Of a DNA stretch of 64,000 nucleotides, positions 12,314 through 22,900 are shown piece after piece (position 1 is the first letter of the stretch; every line of letters begins with the position of its first letter). The DNA is taken from NCBI GenBank assembly GCA_000827495.1, contig KN817580.1:176209-240208 (forward strand), read 5' to 3'. A model generated the notes under the pieces. It saw only the letters and a program-made list of their open reading frames with translations, was not told the DNA's origin and did not search any database. The translations under genes were made by a program, and so were the position numbers. This DNA is from Hypholoma sublateritium FD-334 SS-4. Its lineage: Eukaryota > Basidiomycota > Agaricomycetes > Agaricales > Strophariaceae.

Positions 12314-15300
12314 TCAGTCTAGCGCGCTGATCTGCCCGAGAGCGGCCAAGCCCTCGCGGATGACTTTTATCCTTTGCTCGACCGCATCGAGTGTCTTCGA
12401 CAGGCTCTCGACCTCGTCGGCCCACGCCCTGGAATCGAGCTGGCGATCGCCCACAGGCTGAAGAACAGGTGGCAGGGCCTGCTCCGTTGCCGCGGAGGGC
12501 GGCACAGCGAGAGTCGACGCGGCGAGCGGCGGCCCAGCAACAGGCTCGCCCGGCCCCGCGGCCACGCGCTTGCCCGCCTCCAGCTCCTCCCACAGCGCGG
12601 TGACGATAGTGTGCACCCACTTCTCCCTGTCCTCGACCTTCCGCAGCTCGATCCGCCGCTCGGCGTCGACGTGGCTCGAGCTGACGCGCAGCAGCGTCCA
12701 GAGGTTGCTGATGACGAGGATGACGATGACGAACCAGAGGATCGTCGTGCTTGTACTCTGGTCCCAGGCGTCGCGGATGAGCTCGATCGCGCCCTTGGCG
12801 CTGCGCATGCCGACCTGCCACGCGCCGTCGAAGGTGTCGTATGCCCATTGGAGGCCGCGGGCGTTGCGCTCGCGCTCGCGACGTTTCGATTGCTCGTCGT
12901 TGATATCCTTGTCTGCTGCCGGTACAACGTCGATACCCGCGATGACGGGACCGGCGGCGGCTTCTGGAGGTGCCTCGGCAATGACTGCTGCGTCGATTCC
13001 TTCGGGCAAGAACTCGGATTTGTGGTCTTGGATGTACGCCCGCATGGCCTTTTCAAGCTCGCCGTGGTAGACCTTCTGGCCATCTATGGCGGAGCGTTCG
13101 ATGATACCTATGAAGAACAAGGACAAGGACATCACGATCAGCAACTTGGGTAAGTCTCGGAATGCACGGGAAACAAAACGAATAAAGCATTCAGTCCTTT
13201 TATAGTGACCCAGATACGTGACTGATCTGCCCGCGACAGACAAGACGCAATATAAAAAGAAGTGGCAAAGGAACTTTCGCTACAACACCACTCATCCCGA
13301 GGGAACCCAGTAGAAAAAGAAAGAATATTGAGCTATACAACGATTGCTCACCTTTGATAAAGCTTCGCCCTGTCCACTCCACCTGCGTCGTAACGAGGAC
13401 TTTCGAGCTAATAGGCCCGGCCCACATAATACACGTCCTGGTTTTCACAGAGAAGACCCCTCCACTCGGCACATCGGGCGTCCGCGTTGTCGTCACGGTG
13501 GACACATAATTGTCAAAGTCGCAGTGCGCGACCTCGTCCTTGAGCTCGCACTTGGTCTGTTTCGGGCCGAGCGATCCATTCAGAGGCTTGATGTACGACA
13601 TGTTGCGCGTCAGCAGTTTCGAGTTCGGCGTTACAGGTGCCCAGTCCGAAATTTGGATATCTATCGGCGGATAAGATATCTAGCGAGAACCGAGTGAAAC
13701 AAACGTACCGAGTAGCTTCTGGTTTACGGCCATAAATTCCTTGATGAATCCACTCGCAAAGATCAGGTTGTGTATCTTTTCGGGCGTCCCAGGAATCGCC
13801 ATCTCCATCGCTGTCTCCGAGTAGTGCTTACCCTCTTTTCCACAGGTGCACTGGGTCGCCTTCCTCGCCGGCGGCCCTGTCACCGCTACCACCACCGGTG
13901 CCACAGACACCGCCGAATTGGCCATGGTCACTGCGCTACCTGTGATGCTGCCCGTGTTCGGCAGGCCTTCAACAGAGGCGCGCCCGCTGGAAGGGCCGCT
14001 CGCGCCATCCTCCGGGCGAGCAAGTCGCCAAATATTGTAGATAACGTCGAAGGTGGTGTCACGGGAGAGGAAAGAGGCAAAGGTGTATTTCGCTTGCCGT
14101 GTCGTAATCTGGATGGCATTGGGAATGAAGAGCGCTGTCATCTTCTTTTCGAGCGAGGTAATTTCATATATAGGGATGGACAGCTGGTTGAAGGAGGGCG
14201 AGTCAGCATCTGATTTCGGTTCAATTGCGATGGCAGTGGTAATGGAATCGGAAGGATGTAAAGAAGGGTGCATGTTGGTGGAGTGTTAAAGCAAAATATA
14301 AACCCATGGTGTTGGTCTAGGAAGAAGCCTGTCCGAACGTTTGAAACGTGCAAGTCATTTCAAAGGAGGCTAGAACTCCAACGTGTGTGTGAACCATGTA
14401 TCGAGCACAATAAACCTCATCGTCGAAACCACAAGACGGCGCAATGTTTCAATCAAACTTTTAATCAAAAGAAGTGGCACTATGATTCCCGAACGATTGA
14501 ACGGGAAGAGCGCAAAGGATTCGAAGGATAAGCGAAAAGAACTCACATCGGTAATCCAGCCAAAAATATTGGCATGGAAGCATATATGGTTCTCGGAGAT
14601 ATATATCCGTCCTTGAATAAGAATTTCACGCTGCAGGGCACATCCATAATCTATAAAGCATCGTCAATTTCATAGATCAGGCTCCAAGAATAGGCAATCA
14701 CCTTCAATTAAATAATCACCCTCTGGCACCGTTGGGAACAGCTCGTGGAAGTCTGCGTTCCTTTTATTACTCGCGACTGCAAATCCAGTTACTGGTATAT
14801 CTTCTTCGCCTATCCCCAGACTGTCGCTCGAGCTATCACTCCCTTCGCCGTCCGAGCTGTCTCCTGCCAAACCATTGTAGTAATCCGGCCTTATCGAGGA
14901 CCCATCCGGCTCAAACGAGGTAGCATCGCTCGGACGGCGCGAGCGGTGCCCATTCGACGACGCCTTGCGAGACTTGCCCGAGCGCGGGCTCATCTCCGCA
15001 CTGCGCGTCTTGCCGTGGCTGCGCTGGCTTACGTTGCTCTGCGCCGGGGAGCGCGACATGTACGGCTGCTTACTGTCGCCGCTGCCCTTGGAGCTGCCCG
15101 GGGTAATGACAGGCGGCGGTGGGCCCATCTGCGCGTGCTGGGCAGACGACAGGGTGGGGTTGGCCATGGCCAGGCCGGAGGCAGCAATAGCGCTCGCGAG
15201 ACCTGTAGGTTTGCGCGTCGTCGACCGCCTCCAGGGGCGCTTCCCTCCCTTGTCGGGCGCCGCAAGTGTCGCGCTGGTGTTCTCACGCGCGACAGCGGGC

Positions 15301-16196
15301 ATGGAGCCATTGCTGCCGTTGGTAGATGGGATAGGAGGGGGAGGCGAAGCACCATTGGCGGCGGGGAACTTGACCTCTGTCGGAGATTCGACCATCGGCC
15401 GTTGAATTACGACACCATGCTCGTTGGCCTCAGGGGCGGTAGCCGCTCGAGAATGGTTGGTATTAGTGGACGAGACAGTTGCAATGTCTGGAAGTCCCCC
15501 CTTCTTGTTGGTGAGGGATTTGTTGGAGGGCTGTTTGCGAATCTGGTAAGTACCGGGGGCAAGTGTGCTGGACATGGTCGGGGTGTCAGGGTCTGCGGAG
15601 GTGGGAGTGGACGCAGGAGCGGAAGAATGCTTAGACACAGTTGGTGTAGGTTCAGGAGAAGTTTCCGCAGTGTTAGCAGACTCCGCAGTTCCCTGGGCGC
15701 TGTGGATGCTGTTCTCTTCGTCGTCGTCGTCCGAATCAGAAAGATTAGCGTTATGAACGAGAGGGCTCGGGGGTACAATTGTCACGTTTGGCTGGGTACT
15801 GTGCGAAGTGCCGACGCTTTCGAAACTCCTGCGATCACTGCGGTCTCGGCTGCTGCTGCGATCCCTAGTCTTGCTCTTCTTCCTGCCGAGGTTCTTGGTC
15901 CCGTTGCTGATGGTAGTGATGATACTAGGAATACGACTGTCGCCCGAGTATAAGGTGTTTCGGCGCGCGGAGCCAGCAGTGACGCTGGACTGCGTGGGGG
16001 TGGTGGGGGACGATGGGGAGCTCCCGGGGGACCCCACAACAGACGCCGACTGCGAGCGAGAGCGCTGCTGCTCGCGTGAGCTGGCAGACGAGTGGGCAAC
16101 GGAGTCGGAGGAGGACGAGACCCGTTCGCGTGGTGTGTCGCGGGAAGAGCTTGGGGAGGCGACTTTGACTAGTTTCTGGAAAAAGTTGGGGGCCAT
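12314..16196 (-). CDS. GRAM-VASt sterol-transfer protein (Lam/Ysp family)
   Basis: Five exons (16196-14702, 14650-14547, 14183-13709, 13660-13352, 13107-12314) encode 1058 residues with every join in phase. Residues 1-475 are a Ser/Pro/Thr-rich disordered region with many potential phosphosites. A GRAM domain follows at about 480-590 (LFPTVPEGDYLIEDYGC, then NHICFHANIFGW and LEKKMTALFIPNAIQI). A VASt/StART-like sterol-binding domain spans about 640-825 (TRTCIMWAGPISSKVLVTTQ, SAIDGQKVYHGELEKAMR). One transmembrane helix lies at about 915-938, followed by a short coiled coil. This is the architecture of the yeast Lam/Ysp proteins, which anchor in the ER and move sterol at membrane contact sites. 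Introns 2 and 4 (363 and 244 nt) are much longer than the roughly 50-nt norm here. Confidence 0.9.
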
Positions 16197-16452
16197 GCAC
16201 GCCGCCGGTTGTCCCTGGCTGATGCTATCAATATGACACGCCTAACGCCGTGACCGAATACTGTACAGCGCTCAGCGCATAAACATGAAGGTGGGGGAGA
16301 AGAAGGAAGTGTGGACATTTGTTTTGATCACTCTGATCAACAAAGTCCTCGAGGCGTTCTTCAACAACTCCCCTGTTCTGTCGGAATGTGCCAAGCCACA
16401 CTCGGCCCGCCGCATCATGCCTTCTACCATGTCCTCCTGCCCCACGGAACAC

Positions 16453-16720
16453 AATCGACACGCTATAAGCGCCCTCCAAACAACTCGGAATCCATAGCCG
16501 TGCGCAGCCGCTGTACAGCATAGCACCATAACACGAACTGTCAAGTTAGTGAATAAGCTCAATCGACACGGACGCTATAAGCGCCCGCCCTTTAACAACT
16601 CGGAATCCACTCAAAACCCGCCTGCCCCATAACGTTACATTGGGCATCCATGACCGTGCGCAGTCGTCGTACAGCATTCTTGCTATGGAGCACTACAATT
16701 CAACGAGCTGTCAAGTTAGT
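16453..16720 (+). repeat. Direct duplication within the divergent promoter
   Basis: Copy A (16453-16550) and copy B (16561-16720) both start AATCGACACG, share GCTATAAGCGCCC, ACAACTCGGAATCCA, CCGTGCGCAG and GTACAGCAT, and both end CTGTCAAGTTAGT. Copy B carries about 40 extra bases after the CGGAATCCA block plus a short extra piece before the end. So either A suffered deletions or B gained sequence. Confidence 0.85.
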
Positions 16721-16807
16721 CACTCGCCCATGAGGTCACTGCAAATCCTGCGTCCCAGTGACTCCCTGGCTCGGAAACCTGCACAACACGCATGCAATTG
16801 AAAGCAT

Positions 16808-16814
16808 TATAAAA
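16808..16814 (+). promoter_or_regulatory. TATA-like box
   Basis: TATAAAA occurs 48 bp before the ATG at 16862, a plausible distance for a fungal core promoter. No initiator or transcript evidence is available. Confidence 0.4.
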
Positions 16815-16861
16815 CAGGCTAGCCGAATTGTCAGGATGCCAATTTCTTTCCATCCCATTGC

Positions 16862-18486
16862 ATGTCAATTCTCTTATCCGTTCTCTTTCTAGCCCATGGT
16901 CTCAACGGGCTCCCTCTTTTCGGGCGCCAAGCGCCCATATCTCTGAACCCTTCTTTCTCGACGCGCGACACCGGAGATTGCGTCGCCCAGCGCTCACTTT
17001 GGACCATCGTATGGAGTTGTCTTGTCACAATCTTCGCATGCACCTGGACGGCGGTGCACCCAAACATACCAGGACCAACGGACTCGGGTTGGGCGCGTCT
17101 CAAGCGTCGCATCGTAGTCATGATTTACGCCATGATCGCACCTGAGATGATCGCGACTTGGGCAATGCGACAGTACTTTGGCGCCCGGTTGATCATGAAC
17201 GACTACAACGACACGTTCGCCACAAGTACGCATCTTACTCCGTCGCTATATATGACTCTAATATATGAATAGCTCCGCGTCCTACCCAAAATTCGATCCT
17301 GCAGTTAATAAAAGAATTCTTCACCGGTCCTCCGCCCTCCGAGCCAGGCGTTGTTCGCCCGTGGACGACGTCGCAGGCGTTCTTCGTTCAGATGGGCGGC
17401 ATCATCCTATGCGAAGACGGCGTCCCGGTTCAGGTCCTTGACTACCCCCGCTTGAAATCCCATATCCAGAAAAAGACGATCGACATACCGCGCATTACCA
17501 GTGCAGAGGTCCAGGACCGCAGCAAAGGCGACTTTATCTCCAAGGGCGTCGTCATAGTCCACACGACGTGGTTCGTCGTCGAGTGCATCGCTAGGTGGCG
17601 GGAAAACCTCCCATTGAGTGAGCTTGAAGTCGTCACCCTTGGTTTTGCGCTGCTCAATGCCATCACATACGGTCTCTGGTGGAATAAGCCCCAAAACGTC
17701 ATGACCGCGATCCTCATAGAATCAAAAATCAGCACTGAACCCGAGGCTAATGTACAGGCTCCTCAGCCTACAGATGCGACCGATGAGACACCTGTGGACC
17801 AGTCAGATGAAAAGACCCAGTTCATATCCGAGGTCAAGGAGCCGACAGAGCACACCATCGAAGTATTCGAGCGCCCAGTCCAAAAAAAGACACTGAACGA
17901 ACATCCATCTCTCATCGACAGGGTCTCGCGCAAGCCACCCCAATTCTTCCGCTCAAAATGGACGTCGTGGATCTGGTATTCACTCGTCACCACCCCGCTC
18001 GGCATCATCGCCACCCTCCTCCACCCCTTCATCAAAATGATGCACGTCGAAAATGAGATACGGAGCGGCGCGCTGCGTGTGCCTATGTTCTACAGCGGCC
18101 ACGTCTCGCCGGAGAACGAGCTCCAGGTTGTGCAGATCGTTGCGCCAGGGATAGCAGGGGCGCTCTTCGGTGCCGTTCATCTCATTCCGTGGTCGTTCAA
18201 GTTTGCATCGCGGACAGAACAGATTCTCTGGCGCGTTTCCGCACTCGTTACGCTCATAGAACCTCTTGCCATCGTCGTATCGCATGCGCTAGACCAGCAT
18301 CTTTCAGGAACCCGCTATCCCAGGCTTGTGTATATCATGTTGATTCCAACCGTATTTGTTCTTCCTTTTTATTTTGTTGCTCGATTCGTTCTTATGACTG
18401 AGGCCTTCCTCACCCTTCGCAACTTACCATCAGCAGTATTTCAGAACATTGCATGGACTACAGCTATTCCACACTTTCAAACATAA
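16862..18486 (+). CDS. Secreted-leader multi-pass membrane protein, basidiomycete family of unknown function
   Basis: Two exons (16862-17225, 17273-18486) give 525 residues in phase. A hydrophobic leader (MSILLSVLFLAHGLNG) is followed by a lumenal segment containing SLWTIVWSCLVTIFACTWTAVHPN, a first membrane helix. The central part includes QAFFVQMGGIILCEDG, RSKGDFISKGVVIVHTTWF and NAITYGLWWNKP, phrases I recall from a large family of fungal membrane proteins. A roughly 120-residue hydrophilic loop follows, then several C-terminal helices (ISIPG-like VAPGIAGALFGAVHLIPW, LVYIMLIPTVFVLPFYFVAR). The biochemical role is not known. It shares its promoter region with the sterol-transfer gene, but a functional link is not shown. 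Confidence 0.85.
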
Positions 18487-18628
18487 TTAATTTCCAGGCA
18501 GGGACATTTATCTAATTATATGCAACAAGGGAATAGCAAAGGAATAGCTATATGTATGTACAGATTGGCAGTAAATTAATAAGGCTCTAATATATACCCA
18601 TGAATTAGTAGGCAAAACATCCCAATCT

Positions 18629-19108
18629 CTATTCCCACACTCGCTCTTCAGATGTCTTGCCATCAAAGACCCACATATTCCTCCGGAACCAAACATAACT
18701 CAGGTTTGCCCTGCTGTCCACTGGCACCACCAGGTAAAGCTTCTGGATCTCCTGTACAAGGATACCTTTGACCCGCCAATACTGCAGGTTCTTCGCTTGC
18801 ATACCGCAGAGTATCACACAGAATTCATATACTCCGAGGAGCTTGTTCTGCTCCTCCCTGGTGCCCGCGCGGTAAAAGCCGAAGTCGGCCATAGTTTCCG
18901 CGTGCTCCAGTGGCGGGAGGTCGACATAGCACGCCCTGTAGAGGATGTCGCCTGTCGTGAACGCATTCTTCCGTCCTACGCAGGCAAATTTGTGAAGCCC
19001 CCAAGATGAGCGCTGGCAGTTTCGATCGCAGTACCACTCGCTTTCGCAAGCAGCGCACCGGCGCCTTGTGAGTTTTTCACAGAAATGGTACCCGCATATT
19101 CCATGCAT
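18629..19108 (-). CDS. Small MYND-type zinc-finger protein
   Basis: A single-exon frame of 159 residues starts at ATG 19108, just after an in-frame TGA, which supports this start. Residues 5-43 form a MYND finger: an early Cys pair (CGYHFC), then RRRCAAC, WYCDRNCQ and GLHKFAC. MYND fingers bind proline-rich partners. The rest (TMADFGFYRAGTREEQNKLLG, VKGILVQEIQKLY) resembles the C-terminal part of mushroom MYND proteins of unknown role. Such proteins are often longer, with N-terminal helical regions. The upstream frame near 19497-19210 does not splice cleanly in phase, so this may be a short paralogue or a 5'-truncated copy. Confidence 0.6.
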   Translation of the reverse strand: MHGICGYHFCEKLTRRRCAACESEWYCDRNCQRSSWGLHKFACVGRKNAFTTGDILYRACYVDLPPLEHAETMADFGFYRAGTREEQNKLLGVYEFCVILCGMQAKNLQYWRVKGILVQEIQKLYLVVPVDSRANLSYVWFRRNMWVFDGKTSEERVWE

Positions 19109-19923
19109 GACCGGTCACCCTGCTGAATGGCGCTGACAGGAGGAAGTGGCTCGGACCTTCGTCGAAAGTCAGGTTGTCACTCCGGTATGCGCAAAGTTGA
19201 GTTGACTTACAATCGATAATCAGTGGCCACTGGCAGATGGCACTGCTGTTCGAATTCCGCCCAAGATATGCTCGAGGGAGTACGACTCGGATGGCCTGAG
19301 GCAAAAAGAGTACCAGACTCGTGGCGTCTTTTAAGTCGTTTTTGAGCTGTGTCGGCTAATTCACGGACCACTGCGGTAATTCCGACTGATGTAGTACGTA
19401 CTAGAATGACGAGAATAGCCCTGTCCAATCCAACGAATTTCAATGGAACAGTATCTGGCTCGACGTTATTGAGCTTCAAGTCTGCGCATGTTATCAATTC
19501 TGTTAAGGGGATATGGAAAACACTACACGTATCAGAATTTGGCTTCGTCCAAGCTTCACCCTCGCCGACTCGTACTTATTTAGGGGCTACAGTGCATCAC
19601 GTAATATTTAAGCGCCCATGGCGTCCTCGCCGAAACAGAACACATATCCACCTTGCGCGGTTGTCTAGCCTCAAGTTCACCAATGTTGCTCAGCGACGGG
19701 ATTTGGGGAAATGATAATAATAATATCAGTAAAGAGGAGGCTAAAGGCAAAGCGCACTTCGGCTATTCTTACAAACATACTTCGTCTGATAGCATCAGAC
19801 CAAGCTATTTATTAGAATTTCCATGTAGTACGATGAGGGTATAGCAATATGATACACATGTAACAGTAAAATGCAACGATTAAAATGATGCCAGGGATAC
19901 AGCAGCACGGATAGATAGCAAAA
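19109..19923. other. Intergenic stretch between MYND and ABC-transporter genes
   Basis: No recognisable gene. Short frames on the minus strand at 19207-19497 (KFVGLDRAILVILVRT) could be a decayed upstream exon of the MYND gene but show no family motif. Confidence 0.45.
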
Positions 19924-22900
19924 TCAAAACTTTTTCCAGAACGACTTGCCTCTTGGAGTCCGAGGGGCGTTTTCCTGGCTGTCATCCTTGACATTATTCT
20001 CTTTGATAACTTTGAGAAAAACGCTTTCCAGCGATCCTCTTTCCACAGTGTATTCCACGAGGTCACTGTGCTTAGATAGCGTGCTGAAGAGCTGCGCAAG
20101 GCAGTATGGTCCGGTGCCCGATGAAATGGGTACCTCGAATCGAGTTGCCACGTCGTCCACCATGCGAGATCCAGGGATGTTTGCCATGAGACTGCGAGCT
20201 TTTATAACTTCCTGGCGGGTTCGACATACAAATTGCACCTCGTACGTGCCGTAGCGTGATGCTAGCGAGGAGGTGGTACCGAGCGCTAGCATCTTTTTCG
20301 ACAATATACCCACGTTGGTGGCAAGTGCAGCTGCCTCCTCCATGGAGTCTGAAAGTCATTCGGGTCAATGCATGTGGGTCCCTCAGCACGAGGAAACTTA
20401 CGAGTCGTGATGACGATTGCTTTCCCTACAGCTACGCGTCGCAGCGTCTGCCACATGTCGCGCTTCATTTTGGGATCGACTCCAGTTGAGAACTCATCAA
20501 TTAAGATGACAGGAGGATTCCCAAGAAGTGCTATAGCGAGCGACAATTTCCTTTGATTGCCCCCGGAGAGTTTACTCGCAAGTCGATCGGCATACATCGC
20601 CAACGAAGTCCCGTCGAGGACAGCCTCGATGCTGCTATCCAGTTCTGGCCCTCTATCCAGTCCCTTGAGACGGCCATATATGACCAGATGTTCTCGGACC
20701 GTAAGCTGATCATCGATGGCAGTAAATTGAGGGCAAACCCCCAATGACATGCGAGCCAGACGTGGATTTGTAACGATAGAATGTCCGTCGATGAACACAT
20801 CACCTGTGTCGGGTATGACGTCCCCGCGAATAATCTTGAAGGTCGTAGTCTTTCCGGCTCCGTTCGGTCCCAGAAGTGCGAATATTGTATCTCGTGGGAT
20901 GTTGAGATTGACGTCATCTGTGACCGATTTGCCATTGAATGCCTTTGAGATGCCTACGACGCGTAGTAGGCCATTATCCGGAGGTTGAACATCTAGGTCG
21001 TCGTTAAAGTTTAGACTAGAGGTTGACATCAATCTGCGATGCATATGAGTCCTCTTGCGCTTGAGAGGTCGGGGATACCTCGATCCAGAGTCGACCCAAA
21101 CAAGGATACCGAGGAGGATGAAAGCATAGATAACGAGATAGATGATGGGTCCTCCGTATTTCCGCATGCTTAGAAGAGAGCTGGGGGAAACAACATCGGT
21201 CCCATCGCAGAGCAAGGAAAACAAATTGACAGAAATGAGAGTTGCGCGAATCTGCGAAATGTCCGGCATTCAGTACAATCACAGAAACATATTAGAGATA
21301 TGACTCACCAGACTGTCAATCGGAGCCAATATCGAAGTCGTAAAATGAACAATAGTAATAATCCGTTGAGTTGATTCAATCCTTGCGTACGTGAAGATTA
21401 GCATGTATGAAGACAAGTACAACTAGATGAGGCCCATCAGACAGTAATTGAATGAGCCGTAAAATATGACGCACTACGAGCGTAATGAATTGGTACCCTG
21501 CCACAAACGCAAACGCTGCTAGGCCGGAAGAGACCATTAAAGAGAGACAATAAGAAAAAAGTGCGGCGGTGATCCCATAAAGAACAAAGACAATCCACTA
21601 CAAATATTCATAAGTCATCGATATATCATGAGTGAGCGTGGATTTGCTCACCAGCAGGCCAAGACCATGGAACTGGTTTGAGACGGAAGCGAATATTACA
21701 ACGATGATAGTCGAAATAATGATAGAAGTAATGGTGTCAAACATAAGGTGTCCTAACCAGAGACCCACGGGATTGGTCAAACCGTTGGACAATTGCATGG
21801 CCTGGACATCTGAACGACGCTCTTTGGACACATAAAGCGAGTAGAAAGCAGGGTAGACCGCCTGATGAATAATCAGTGCCTTACTTCGATGTGTGGGATG
21901 AATACGACACATACCATGACCCCTCCGAAGAAGAATATCCAACGCAGATACATAAGCGTAGCTGAAAGAACCTTTGCAAAAGCGCCGTAATTCGTAGCAA
22001 TCATGATAGGCTGTTGATTCGGCAAATTTTGATTCGAGGAATTGACCGCTCGTTGAAGCAGAACGTTGGTCGCCATATTTAACATGGCAGGGGCTCTAAT
22101 TCCAGGAGGACTGGCTTCCCAAGCTACTGTACTGCTACCGTCTTGGTTGAGTGATATCCCTCCAAGAGCAAGGTTGTGGCGTTCAGCTCTGATATTGTCC
22201 ATAAATGTTGCATCATCGGCCGCATTATCGATAGTTAGGTCGGACGTGAGGTTTCCGAATCCAGCTAAAAGATAAGGAGGAGAAACGAGTAAACGGGGGA
22301 AGGAATTCTGCGAGGCATTCGTCTTCGCAAATGGTGCATTGGGCAAGAATAGCGGGATAGCTGTGATGTTTGCTGGTCGTGGAATGCACCGCTGATCAAG
22401 GCCAGTTGTGAACGTCAGCGGGATGGTTGCACCGGTGACAGCAATGAGGATCGCCAGAAAGGGCGCCAGCCAACCACGACGTGCGATGAGCATGCGTTTG
22501 TGAAAGATCGTGAAAGCCTGACGGTACGGATTGACACCTTTTCCGTTGGGCAATTGCATGAAAGGGGCTGACTTGACGAGGGTCATAGAGGACAAGTTGT
22601 CGAGGGAGGACGAGGCACTGAGAGATTTGACATGCTCATGTTTTGCTGACTGTTCCTTGCTCATCAAGTCCAAGAATATGTCTTCAATTGTCGTTGCGAG
22701 GATATCATAGCATTGGATCCGCTCCTCCCGTTCTTCCTGCTCCAGCATATACAAAACATCCCCAACAATGCGGCTATCTCGCGTTTTCAGATGATAAACC
22801 GAGACAGTGGGGGATGATTTGGTCACATATGTATCAGGTGCAATCATCCTGATGTTATGAAGCAGATCATACGAGGAAGACGAGTAGCCATACATCTTCC

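Larger units (their letters stand above)
16197..16861. promoter_or_regulatory. Shared promoter of two divergent membrane-protein genes
   Basis: This 665-bp gap separates the starts of the sterol-transfer gene (minus, 16196) and a multi-pass membrane protein (plus, 16862). It contains a direct duplication at 16453-16720. A TATA-like TATAAAA at 16808-16814 lies 48 bp upstream of the plus-strand ATG. Small open frames here are not convincing genes. Confidence 0.55.

Noticed and set aside
14745..15953. 402-codon plus-strand open frame
   Set aside because: It lies opposite the Ser/Pro-rich first exon of the sterol-transfer gene and has no recognisable domain.
19207..19497. Upstream exon for the MYND gene
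   Set aside because: Every acceptor tried just before the MYND region meets an in-frame TGA, so no phase-consistent join was found.
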